DNA of 16,090 nt from JAKIWV01 sp049800095 (GCA_049800095.1 JBARJD010000068.1:1-16090), one strand, 5' to 3'. Numbered from the stretch's first letter, positions 6,777 through 13,788 are shown. Translations and numbers: made by a program. Notes: a model not told the origin generated them from the letters alone.

Positions 6777-6895
6777 GAGACACTCCTAGCCGACGCTCCT
6801 GCCCGCCGCGGCTCGGCGCCGGTAAATGGCGGATGCCCGACTCGGGCTGCCCTCCTTACGGGAGAATGAGACACACTGCCTTCGGGTGCCGGCGA

Positions 6896-8023
6896 TTACT
6901 TAGCCTTGCTCTGGCGACGGCGCGATTTCGTCCTGGCCCGGACAGTCACCGCCTTCCGGCGCCTGGGTTTCTTCGACGGATTGGGTTTGACCGATGTCGG
7001 TTTCGTGCGGCGAGAGTTCCGTCCACGACGCGTCGACGGGGCGACACCCCCCGCCACCTCGGCGCGCCGGATCGGCTCCGGCAACCCCAAGTGTTGACTG
7101 AGCGACTTTTCCGTTTCAAACTCTAATCCGAGGGCCCGCGACCGGTCGAGCTCGCGTCGACCTTCGGTCTCGTGGCCGGTCTTCTCGAGTGCGGCGCCAT
7201 GGAGGAAGCGGAGTCGAGCGTCCTCCGGCGAGCGTGCGAGCATCGCTTTGATCTCGGGCGCCACCTCCGACCAACGGCCGGCCTCAACCAGTGCCGCCAC
7301 CAGGTGCGCCCGTACTTCCGTCCGGGTAGAGTCCTCGTCAATCAGCCGGCGGTAGATCGTAATCTCTTCCGCAGCTTTGCCCGACGCTCCGGCCGCCGCG
7401 GCGAGCCCGAGTCTGGCCTCCACATTGTCCGGAAAAGTTTCTAGAACCTCCCTGAAGATCCTCTGCGCGTCGGGAATCAGGCCCAGGGCGAGCAGGGATC
7501 GGGCAACGCCGTTCCGGGCCGGGGCGAATTCCGGCTTGAGCTCAAGCGCCTGTCGGAAGAAACGGAGCGCCAGCGCGGGAACCCCCCAATCGAGCCACGT
7601 TCGAGCTCGGAGGACTACTTCATCCAGCTGTCGCGCACTGGGAAGCTGCCGCGTTCCGGGACGAAATCGGACCGCTCGGGGCTCTTCGCCGAGAAAGCTC
7701 CCTAGATTCAGGCCGATGACCAATTCATGGAACCGGGGCCCGTCCACGACGGTGGCCCCTCTCCCGGTAAGCTCGGCGGAGAGGGCCAGCGGAAGCCGCC
7801 CGGGCGAAAAGACGACCAACCGAGAGGGTCGGTCTGCGGCCTCGTGGAGAAGCTCTTGGACAGTTGAGAGTGACACCTGGAGTGGGTCCTCGAGGAAAGC
7901 GTAGAGAAAATCGTCCGTCGTCTTCAGCAAGAAACCTTCCGGGGTTGGGCGCATGGCGTCGGGCAGTTGACCAAATGCTTCGGTCAACCGCCCTACGAGT
8001 TCACTGAAGGCCGGGGCGGGCAC
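6896..8023 (-). CDS. TPR-repeat protein with a strongly basic C-terminal tail
   Basis: The protein has about 375 residues in three parts. An N-terminal alpha/beta domain (about 1-125) includes SRLVVFSPGRLPL and RFHELVIGLNLG and matches nothing I can name. Helical TPR-like repeats follow at about 140-300 (for example ALALRFFRQALELKPEFAPA, then AQRIFREVLETFPDNVEA). The tail (about 332-375) is very rich in Arg and Lys, suggesting nucleic-acid or ribosome binding. No signal peptide or membrane segment is seen. A longer start (GTG 8035) exists, but the TATA box would place transcription initiation near 8023, where another in-frame GTG lies, so I chose 8023. TPR proteins generally scaffold partners; no specific role is implied. 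It is divergent from the GGPP synthase gene. Confidence 0.75.
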   Translation of the reverse strand: MPAPAFSELVGRLTEAFGQLPDAMRPTPEGFLLKTTDDFLYAFLEDPLQVSLSTVQELLHEAADRPSRLVVFSPGRLPLALSAELTGRGATVVDGPRFHELVIGLNLGSFLGEEPRAVRFRPGTRQLPSARQLDEVVLRARTWLDWGVPALALRFFRQALELKPEFAPARNGVARSLLALGLIPDAQRIFREVLETFPDNVEARLGLAAAAGASGKAAEEITIYRRLIDEDSTRTEVRAHLVAALVEAGRWSEVAPEIKAMLARSPEDARLRFLHGAALEKTGHETEGRRELDRSRALGLEFETEKSLSQHLGLPEPIRRAEVAGGVAPSTRRGRNSRRTKPTSVKPNPSKKPRRRKAVTVRARTKSRRRQSKAK

Positions 8024-8044
8024 AGGTCCCGCCACGTCCCGAGG

Positions 8045-8053
8045 TTAAATATA
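8045..8053. promoter_or_regulatory. Bidirectional TATA box between TPR and polyprenyl synthase genes
   Basis: TTAAATATA is centred at 8049. A GTG in the synthase frame begins at 8075 (plus, 26 bp) and a GTG in the TPR frame begins at 8023 (minus, 26 bp). It is the only AT-rich element in this 51-bp spacer. The symmetry implies one TATA element used in both directions, each giving a leaderless mRNA. Confidence 0.6.
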
Positions 8054-8074
8054 CTCAGCCGTCGAGCCGCGGTC

Positions 8075-9139
8075 GTGCAGTTCGAGCGCTTGGCCAAATG
8101 GCTTCCGCGCATCGAGCAGGAAATCGCCCGCGCCTATTCCGAGGCGAGGCAAGGGGCCGGAAGCGACGTAGCAGTTGACGCTCTTGGAGTGTTGGAAGAG
8201 TTCACGCTCCGGGGTGGAAAGCGGCTACGGGCACTCCTCGTGCTCGGAGGATTTCACATTGCAACCGGACAGGAGCCCGGGCCGGCATTGAGCGCCTCCG
8301 CTGGGATAGAGCAGTTCCAGAGCTGGATGCTCATCCACGACGACATCATCGATCACGCCGAAGAACGACGGGGGGGGTCTTCGGTCCACCGTCTGCTCGC
8401 GACGCAGCACGGGGACGAACGCCTACTTGGCTCGAGCACCGACTACGGGGTTGGAATGGGAATTACCTTGGGTGATCTCCAAGAGCCGTTCGCGGTGGAT
8501 GCGATACTTCGGAGCCCGGTGCCCGCGGCCCGAAGGCTCCAGGCCCTGAACGAATACGTTCGAATGACCCGCGAGACGGCGTACGGGCAGTTGCTCGACG
8601 TCCGAAACGGTGCTCTGCCGGTCGACCGGGTTCGGGAAGAGGACGTAATGGAGGTTCACCGACGAAAGACGGCCGAGTACACCGTGGCCGGCCCTCTGAG
8701 GCTCGGCGCGATCCTCGGCGGAGCTTCACCGAAACTTCTCGCCGACCTCGAGTCGATTGGCACCGATCTCGGCGTGGCATTTCAGTTGCGTGATGACGTG
8801 CTCGGGGCCGGTCTCGCGGAAGCAGACATCGGGAAAAGCGCGAACGACCTTATCGAGGGGAAGCGAACACTCCTCGTGGTCACCGCCTGGTCCCGGGCCG
8901 ATCCGGTCGGCCGTGCTCTCCTGCAAGACGTGCTCGGGAACGGGGCGGCCTCTCCCGGCCACGTGCGGGCCGCCCGGGAGTTGATCCGGTCTACCGGTAG
9001 TCTGACCTATTCCGAGGAACGAATTTCCGAGCTATCGGAGCGAGCGTTCGCGCGGATCCGGAAGAGTCCCAGTCTACGCCCAAGCGCGAAGAAGCTGCTC
9101 GAACAGGTCGGGGACAAACTCGTCCACCGGTCGATCTAG
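8075..9139 (+). CDS. idsA: Polyprenyl synthetase, probable geranylgeranyl diphosphate synthase
   Basis: This 354-residue trans-isoprenyl diphosphate synthase adds isopentenyl units to allylic diphosphates to make precursors of archaeal ether lipids. It has GGKR (47-50) for IPP binding, the first Asp-rich motif D89-D-I-I-D93 followed by R98-R99, G133-D134, K198-T199, a second Asp-rich segment D240-D-V-L-G244, and GKSANDLIEGKRT (253-265). The second motif ends in Gly rather than Asp, a variant that still keeps the first two aspartates. W84 sits five residues before the first motif; a bulky aromatic there usually limits product to about C20 or less. The frame is open from 7967, but the TATA box fits a leaderless GTG at 8075 and that start gives a normal N-terminus. 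The exact chain length is inferred. Confidence 0.88.
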   Translation: MQFERLAKWLPRIEQEIARAYSEARQGAGSDVAVDALGVLEEFTLRGGKRLRALLVLGGFHIATGQEPGPALSASAGIEQFQSWMLIHDDIIDHAEERRGGSSVHRLLATQHGDERLLGSSTDYGVGMGITLGDLQEPFAVDAILRSPVPAARRLQALNEYVRMTRETAYGQLLDVRNGALPVDRVREEDVMEVHRRKTAEYTVAGPLRLGAILGGASPKLLADLESIGTDLGVAFQLRDDVLGAGLAEADIGKSANDLIEGKRTLLVVTAWSRADPVGRALLQDVLGNGAASPGHVRAARELIRSTGSLTYSEERISELSERAFARIRKSPSLRPSAKKLLEQVGDKLVHRSI

Positions 9140-9169
9140 AGAGTCTCCGGGCAAGAGCCGCCGAGGGGC

Positions 9170-9541
9170 TTACTGGGGGACACCTGTGGGCGAAACGCCG
9201 GCGGCCTGGAGCGCGTCCGAGAGCTCCTTGGTCATGGTGGTGTAGCGCTCCTTGAGTTGGTTCTCGTTCCGTTCCAGAGCCTTCACGCGAACTTCAAGGG
9301 TCTCCTTGTCGTCGGTGAGAAGGTCCGCGACCTCCTTCTTCCCCTGGGCCTTGACCAGCAGACCTCCGATCGGCCGGTAAATGACTGCATCTTCCGGTAC
9401 GGTCTTGAGCTCCTCCAGGGTGTGCGTTGTTTCGCGAAGCTTGAGGTCGATCTGCATGCGCTGCTGGCTGATTTGGGAGAGGTCTTGCTGGAGCCGCTGG
9501 TACTGGCGAATATCGTTCTGAAGCTTCGCCGGCAGCGCCAT
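9170..9541 (-). CDS. pfdB: Prefoldin subunit beta
   Basis: This 123-residue protein has the prefoldin beta layout: an N-terminal coiled-coil helix (about 1-45, LPAKLQNDIRQYQRLQQDL), a central beta-hairpin (DAVIYRPIGGLLVKAQGKKEV, about 51-71) and a C-terminal coiled-coil helix (about 75-112, ETLEVRVKALERNENQLKERY). Two alpha and four beta subunits form the hexameric archaeal chaperone that passes unfolded proteins to the thermosome. The start is ATG 9541; a TATA-like CTTAAG about 28 bp upstream could give a leaderless transcript, in addition to read-through from pcc1. It lies 48 bp after pcc1, a pairing common in archaea, and its end converges on the polyprenyl synthase with 30 bp between. Confidence 0.95.
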   Translation of the reverse strand: MALPAKLQNDIRQYQRLQQDLSQISQQRMQIDLKLRETTHTLEELKTVPEDAVIYRPIGGLLVKAQGKKEVADLLTDDKETLEVRVKALERNENQLKERYTTMTKELSDALQAAGVSPTGVPQ

Positions 9542-9565
9542 CGGCCGCCGCAGGAAGGGGGCCGA

Positions 9566-9573
9566 ACTTAAGC
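9566..9573 (-). promoter_or_regulatory. Weak TATA-like element upstream of prefoldin beta
   Basis: The minus strand reads GCTTAAGT, with its centre 28 bp before the ATG at 9541. It lies in the short spacer after pcc1. It is a weak match and may only supplement transcription from the upstream gene. Confidence 0.35.
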
Positions 9574-9589
9574 GCTTCGGAAGCGGGGG

Positions 9590-9877
9590 CTATTCCCTCG
9601 ATAGTCCGTGCGTTGTCAACGCCGAGGCCGCCCGTTCCGTGGACAGTACGAGGCCGACCCACGCCAAGTAGGTGTTCAACGCCGCCCGGCACGCGCCAGT
9701 GTCGGCCGCAGTGATCCGGAGATCGACCGTCGTCGGATCCGCCCGGACGAGTTCAGCTCGGGCGCGGGGAACTTCTCGGGAGGCCTCGGGTGCCAATGCC
9801 TGAAAGATCCGCTCCGCGTCGGTAGGAGTGGGTCGATGGATCCGAATCGTCGCGTGCCAACCAGCAGTGTCGTTCAC
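9590..9877 (-). CDS. pcc1: KEOPS complex subunit Pcc1
   Basis: This 95-residue protein is the small Pcc1 dimerisation subunit of KEOPS, the complex that makes t6A37 on ANN-decoding tRNAs together with Kae1, Bud32 and Cgi121. Recognisable features are the helix AERIFQALAPEA (about 21-32), the strand TTVDLRITAADTGACRAALNTYLAWVGL (about 49-76), and in particular the RAALNTYLxW block typical of Pcc1. The start GTG at 9877-9875 overlaps the TGA of adenylosuccinate lyase (GTGA), indicating translational coupling. The other KEOPS subunits are not in the window. The pairing with prefoldin beta supports the call. Confidence 0.88.
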   Translation of the reverse strand: MNDTAGWHATIRIHRPTPTDAERIFQALAPEASREVPRARAELVRADPTTVDLRITAADTGACRAALNTYLAWVGLVLSTERAASALTTHGLSRE

Positions 9878-11238
9878 GCGTCCAACTCGCGTCGAAGGGA
9901 GTCGACGACCCGGTCCGTCTTGACCGCGGCCGCCTGGACGTACGCGGCGGGATCGAGGAGTTGATCGAGCTCGGCCTCGGAGAAATGCTTCCGGAGGACC
10001 TGATCCGATTTGGCCCGCGAGGCGAGGGTACTCCCCTCCTCTCCGTGGGACATGGTTCGGAGCAGTTCATGAGCATCCGACCGAGGGACGCCGCGGGCGG
10101 TAAGCGCCAGCATCAGGTTCTCGACCATGATGCCGCCACCGGTGAGATGGAGATTGGCGGTCATACGGCTCGTGTCGACCTTCAATCCCGAGTGCACTTC
10201 GATGAGCTTTCGAAGGATGTCGTCCGTCAATACAATCGAATGGGGTAGCACGATCCGCTCGTTCGCCGAGTTCGCGAGGTCTCGCTCGTGCCATTGCACC
10301 ATGTTTTCGAGGGGAGGTAGAGCGAAGGCCCGAATCAGACGAGCGAGCGACGCCACGTTCTCCGACACGATTGGATTCCGCTTCTGAGCCATCGTCGAGC
10401 TCCCGACTTGACGGCGCTCGTCGAATGGTTCCTGAAGCTCGGCGATCTCGGATCGCTGGAGATTCCGCACCTCAGTGGCCATTCGCTCCCCGGTGCTGGC
10501 GACAAGCGCGAGCCAGTTGGTGAATTCTGCGATTCGGTCCCGACCTACGATCTGGGTGGGCGCATTATCGGCGTCAATCCCCAAGCGGCGCATCACGGCG
10601 GACTCGACCTCGGCGGACTTGACCCCGAAGCCGGCGCCCGTCCCGACCGCACCTGCCATCTTGCCGACGCAGAGTCTGGCCGCGAGTTCGTCGAGCCGCT
10701 TGCGGTGGCGCAGAATCTCCGCTGCACTCACGGCCATCTTGTAGCCAAAACTGATTGGCACTGCGTGCTGCCCGTGCGTGCGGCCGACCTCGGGAGTCGC
10801 CCGGTACTTATGCGCCAGGTCGATCAAGACTTTTGCAAGGTCGGTCAGGTCGCCTCTCAGGACGCGAACTGCGTCTCGGAGCTCTAGGGCAAGGGCCGTT
10901 TCCGTGACGTCGGCCGAGGTTGCGCCATAGTGCACCCAAGATGCACCGACGCCCGACTGAGCGGCGAGCGCCCGCACTATAGCCATCACGTCGTGCTTGA
11001 CTTCTGCTTCAAGCCGGTCTACCTCCGCGAGGGTCACGTTGGGCCCCGCGGCCGCCGTGGCCACCGCCTTCGCGGCATCGCTGGGGATAATCCCTAACTC
11101 CGCCTCACTCTCGGCAAGTGCGGCCTCGACTCGGAGCGCGCGTCGAAGTTGCTGCTCCCGTGCGAAGATGGCCCGGACCGCTGGGCGGCCGTATCGGAAC
11201 TCCAGTGGGCAGAACAATTCGCCCGGACCTTCTGCCAC
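9874..11238 (-). CDS. purB: Adenylosuccinate lyase
   Basis: This 454-residue enzyme of the fumarase/aspartase superfamily splits SAICAR to AICAR and adenylosuccinate to AMP, releasing fumarate, in purine synthesis. It shows KHDVMA (81-86), the VHYGATSADVTET block (102-114), GRTHGQHAVP with H155 and H158, and the signature loop GSSTMAQKRNP (279-289) carrying the catalytic serine. Length is normal for archaeal PurB. The start GTG 11238 is 26 bp from a strong TATA box, so the transcript is probably leaderless. It heads a cluster with pcc1 (GTGA overlap) and prefoldin beta. It is divergent from carbamate kinase. Confidence 0.95.
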   Translation of the reverse strand: MAEGPGELFCPLEFRYGRPAVRAIFAREQQLRRALRVEAALAESEAELGIIPSDAAKAVATAAAGPNVTLAEVDRLEAEVKHDVMAIVRALAAQSGVGASWVHYGATSADVTETALALELRDAVRVLRGDLTDLAKVLIDLAHKYRATPEVGRTHGQHAVPISFGYKMAVSAAEILRHRKRLDELAARLCVGKMAGAVGTGAGFGVKSAEVESAVMRRLGIDADNAPTQIVGRDRIAEFTNWLALVASTGERMATEVRNLQRSEIAELQEPFDERRQVGSSTMAQKRNPIVSENVASLARLIRAFALPPLENMVQWHERDLANSANERIVLPHSIVLTDDILRKLIEVHSGLKVDTSRMTANLHLTGGGIMVENLMLALTARGVPRSDAHELLRTMSHGEEGSTLASRAKSDQVLRKHFSEAELDQLLDPAAYVQAAAVKTDRVVDSLRRELDA

Positions 11239-11259
11239 GGGCGGAGAACCCGGATTGAG

Positions 11260-11268
11260 CTATATATC
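11260..11268 (-). promoter_or_regulatory. TATA box of purB
   Basis: The minus strand reads GATATATAG, one of the best TATA elements in the window. Its centre (11264) is 26 bp from the purB GTG at 11238, which supports both the start choice and a leaderless mRNA. On the plus strand it would start a transcript near 11290, about 80 bp before carbamate kinase. Confidence 0.65.
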
Positions 11269-11329
11269 GGTGCTGTCGCGGAGCCCGTTTGAGACTCTCC
11301 ATTAGCTCGTCACGCGTGCATTCCCATGA

Positions 11330-11338
11330 GTTATTATT
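11330..11338 (+). promoter_or_regulatory. TATA-like box of carbamate kinase gene
   Basis: GTTATTATT lies about 37 bp before the preferred ATG at 11371, giving a short leader of about ten bases. It falls within the extra 15 codons that would result from starting at the ATG at 11326, which argues for the downstream start. Confidence 0.4.
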
Positions 11339-11370
11339 CGGACGCGCCTCGGCGAAGAAAGCGGTTCAGC

Positions 11371-12327
11371 ATGGGTCGGGTTCTTGTCGCGCTCGGCGGT
11401 AACGCACTTCAACGGGCGGGCGGGCACGGCACCTGGTCAGAACAGGTTGCTCAGATGCGTCTGACGGCGGGAGTACTGGCCGAGCTCGTCTCCAGTGGGG
11501 AGGAGCTGATCGTCACGCACGGAAACGGACCCCAAGTCGGAACCTTGCTGCGCCAGAACGAGATTGCAGAGCGAGAGGTACCGTCGCGCCCAATGGATGT
11601 GCTCGGGGCGGAGACTCAGGGACAGATTGGCTACTTGATCGAGCAGGAGTTGACCGCGGCGCTGGTTCGCGCGAAGACCCCAAGAACGGTCCTCGCGCTC
11701 GTGAGCCGGACGGTCGTCTCCCGCCGCGACCGGGCCTTTGCCCACCCCAACAAGCCGGTCGGCCGGTTCTACAGCGAGGCCGAGGCCCGTACGCTCCGGA
11801 AGCGCGAGGGTTGGGAAATGGTATTCGACGGCGCCCGTGGCGGGTGGCGCCGAGTCGTGCCGTCTCCCGTCCCCATTCGGTGGGTCGAGGGCGAGGGCCT
11901 GCGCAGGCTGCTCCCTCGCGGATGGGGAGCCCACCTCGTTCCGGTGGTCACTGGAGGCGGGGGCGTCCCAGTGATCGAGCGAAGCAAGGGAAGCTACGAG
12001 GGGGTCGAAGCAGTCATCGACAAGGACCGGACGGCCGCGCTCGTCGCGACGACCCTCGCCGCGGATACCTTGGTGATATTGACGGATGTCCCGGCCGCCG
12101 CCATCGGGTTTCGGAAACCTTGGGTGAAATGGCTGGGCGAAGTTCGGGCCACCGAAATGGAAGCGTATCTTCGAAAGGGCGAATTCGGGGAGGGCAGCAT
12201 GGGGCCGAAAGTCGAAGCGTCCCTCGGATTCCTCCGTGCCGGAGGACAACGAGCCATCATCACCGATGCCCCTTCGCTAGGCCGCGCGATGCGAAACGAG
12301 ACGGGCACCCGTATTCTCGCGGGTTGA
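11371..12327 (+). CDS. arcC: Carbamate kinase
   Basis: This 318-residue cytosolic amino-acid-kinase-fold enzyme reversibly makes ATP and carbamate from carbamoyl phosphate and ADP. It has the N-terminal phosphate loop RVLVALGGNAL (3-13), THGNGPQVG (49-57), MDVLGAETQGQIGYLIEQEL, HPNKPVGRFYSE, VVTGGGGVPV, VEAVIDKDRTAALVATTLAADTLVILTDV and the late GSMGPKVEA loop, all as in carbamate kinases. An in-frame ATG at 11326 exists, but the extra residues are charged and unconserved and would include the TATA-like box. No arginine deiminase or ornithine carbamoyltransferase is in the window, so whether it works in fermentation or in carbamoyl phosphate supply is open. Confidence 0.95.
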   Translation: MGRVLVALGGNALQRAGGHGTWSEQVAQMRLTAGVLAELVSSGEELIVTHGNGPQVGTLLRQNEIAEREVPSRPMDVLGAETQGQIGYLIEQELTAALVRAKTPRTVLALVSRTVVSRRDRAFAHPNKPVGRFYSEAEARTLRKREGWEMVFDGARGGWRRVVPSPVPIRWVEGEGLRRLLPRGWGAHLVPVVTGGGGVPVIERSKGSYEGVEAVIDKDRTAALVATTLAADTLVILTDVPAAAIGFRKPWVKWLGEVRATEMEAYLRKGEFGEGSMGPKVEASLGFLRAGGQRAIITDAPSLGRAMRNETGTRILAG

Positions 12328-12336
12328 GTTCGGCAT

Positions 12337-13095
12337 TCACTCCCTGCCCGGCCGAGATCGCAGCAGCCGCGCCACTCCGCTGCCGTATTGGAACGCCTTC
12401 TTGGGACGCTCCGCCAACTCCGGTGGGACCCCAAGCAGCGCGGCCACCGCTCTTAGGAGGGGCTTGCGACCCCCGCCGGACCGCAGCTGATCGATCGAGA
12501 GTGACAGCACGTGTTCCATGAATTCCGGTTCCAAGAACGGAGAGGAAAGGTCCTTCCGCCGGCGCCCCCCGAGGGTGACCGAGTGGGGCCAGTCTTCCAG
12601 TAACAGCCTGTCGACATCCTCCTGGCGCCGCCCCTTCGTTTCAACGGTAGTTAGACCCTCAAAGTGGGCGTACCCAAGGAACAGCTCATCTGCACCCTGG
12701 CCGCACAGCACTCGAGTGTGCGTCGCCGTCTCTAGCGCGAGCGCAATGCCAACCAGCACGGCTCGGGGGACCGGACTTGCCCTCGCCAGAATGTCAACCT
12801 CAGAAGACAGCACTCGCTCGACATCTTCTCGGTCGACCGTCCGCCCTTTCCATGGCAACCCCAGAATGCGCGCACCCTGCTCTGCAGCGATGAGGTCGAG
12901 GCTCCCGGACGCTCCAATCGTCACCAACTCGACTTCCGCGAGGTCCCGGGCACCGGTCGCGACAAGGGACGAATCGAGGCCCCCGGAGAATAGGACGCTC
13001 ACTTGCCGCGATGCGCCGATGGAGCGCTTCAGGGCATCCCGCCACTGCGTGGCCATGCCGGAGACTAGCGACGGGGACGGGATGCGGACCTGCAC
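12337..13095 (-). CDS. Stand-alone asparagine-synthase-like (AsnB C-terminal domain) ATPase
   Basis: This 252-residue protein corresponds only to the synthetase half of AsnB. The PP-loop SGGLDSS is at 37-43, the CGQGADELFLGY motif at 131-142, and a late KKAFQYGSG segment near the C-terminus matches the family. No N-terminal Ntn glutaminase domain precedes it, so it must use ammonia, obtain it from a partner, or act on another substrate. The ending resembles the ASNSD1-like branch. The frame is open upstream to 13332 inside the HAD gene, but the shared TATA element fits a leaderless GTG at 13095; GTG 13140 is the alternative. It is divergent from a GmhB-type phosphatase and its end faces arcC 9 bp away. 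Function as a true asparagine synthetase is not established. Confidence 0.82.
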   Translation of the reverse strand: MQVRIPSPSLVSGMATQWRDALKRSIGASRQVSVLFSGGLDSSLVATGARDLAEVELVTIGASGSLDLIAAEQGARILGLPWKGRTVDREDVERVLSSEVDILARASPVPRAVLVGIALALETATHTRVLCGQGADELFLGYAHFEGLTTVETKGRRQEDVDRLLLEDWPHSVTLGGRRRKDLSSPFLEPEFMEHVLSLSIDQLRSGGGRKPLLRAVAALLGVPPELAERPKKAFQYGSGVARLLRSRPGRE

Positions 13096-13118
13096 CGGAA
13101 CCCCTCGCAAGTCAAGGG

Positions 13119-13126
13119 TTAATAGT
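13119..13126. promoter_or_regulatory. Bidirectional TATA-like element between Asn-synthase-like and HAD genes
   Basis: TTAATAGT (plus) or ACTATTAA (minus) is centred near 13122. The HAD GTG begins at 13147 (about 25 bp) and the in-frame GTG of the Asn-synthase-like gene begins at 13095 (about 27 bp). It is the only AT-rich element in the spacer and is placed almost midway, consistent with two leaderless transcripts from one element. Confidence 0.55.
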
Positions 13127-13146
13127 TCGCCGAAGCCCACGTTGAC

Positions 13147-13725
13147 GTGAGTGAAGGTCCCACGCGACCCCGGCCCCGGCGACGTGCGGTGTTTGTGGAC
13201 CGGGACGGGACGCTGATGCCCGACCTCCACTACCTGGCTGACCCCGAGGCGGCTGAACTGGCCAGCGGGGTCGGCGACGCCCTTCGGCTCTTTCATCAGC
13301 ACGACTATCTCGTCATTTGCGTGACTAACCAATCCGGTGTGGGCCGGGGGTTATTCTCTGAGGAGACGGTTCACCGCATCCATCGACGGCTCAACGAGAA
13401 GCTCCGACCTTATGGCGCCGCAGTGGACGCGTTCTACTATTGTCCGCACACGCCCGAACAGCATTGCGACTGCCGGAAGCCAGGAACCGCCCTTTTCGCG
13501 CGGGCAGCCGAAGACTGGGCAATCGACTTCCCCACGAGCGCCATCGTCGGGGATCGCCTTGCGGATGTAGAAGCCGGTGCCAGACTCGGCCTATTCACGA
13601 TCCTGATCCCGGAGGTCGCCCACGAGATGCTAGTGAACCAAGAGCTGTCGGAACGGGGGATCCGTCCCGACGTCCGGGTCTTGAGCTTCGGTGCCGCGGC
13701 GGCGGCCGTTCTTCACCGGGGGTAA
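13147..13725 (+). CDS. gmhB: HAD-IIIA phosphatase of the GmhB (heptose bisphosphate phosphatase) type
   Basis: This 192-residue HAD phosphatase has motif I VFVDRDGTL (D18 nucleophile, D20 acid/base), motif II CVTNQSGVGRG (T60), the zinc loop C99-P-H101-x5-C107-D-C109 followed by R110-K111, and motif IV VGDRLADVEAG (D136, D140). That zinc loop is the hallmark of GmhB and related histidinol-phosphate phosphatases. GmhB removes a phosphate from heptose 1,7-bisphosphate on the way to nucleotide-activated heptose; in an archaeon this could serve surface glycosylation, but no other heptose gene is visible. The start is GTG 13147, about 25 bp from the shared TATA-like element. Related sugar-phosphate substrates are possible. 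Confidence 0.87.
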   Translation: MSEGPTRPRPRRRAVFVDRDGTLMPDLHYLADPEAAELASGVGDALRLFHQHDYLVICVTNQSGVGRGLFSEETVHRIHRRLNEKLRPYGAAVDAFYYCPHTPEQHCDCRKPGTALFARAAEDWAIDFPTSAIVGDRLADVEAGARLGLFTILIPEVAHEMLVNQELSERGIRPDVRVLSFGAAAAAVLHRG

Positions 13726-13751
13726 CCCGGCTCCCGGGTTTCGGAGAAAGC

Positions 13752-13758
13752 TTCTAAA
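13752..13758 (+). promoter_or_regulatory. TATA-like element upstream of the DUF92 gene
   Basis: TTCTAAA is centred about 34 bp before the GTG at 13789. If used, it gives a leader of roughly eight bases and a DUF92-queC transcript independent of the HAD gene. Confidence 0.35.
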
Positions 13759-13788
13759 CCCGTCCCGGCTCCCCGCGCCGAGCCGCCC

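Noticed and set aside
11289..11330. TTG about 25 bp right of the purB TATA box opening a short plus frame, which would make this a third bidirectional leaderless pair
   Set aside because: The peptide is short, out of frame with carbamate kinase and unremarkable; a separate TATA-like box sits nearer the kinase start.
11437..12249. 270-codon minus-strand frame
   Set aside because: Antisense shadow of carbamate kinase.
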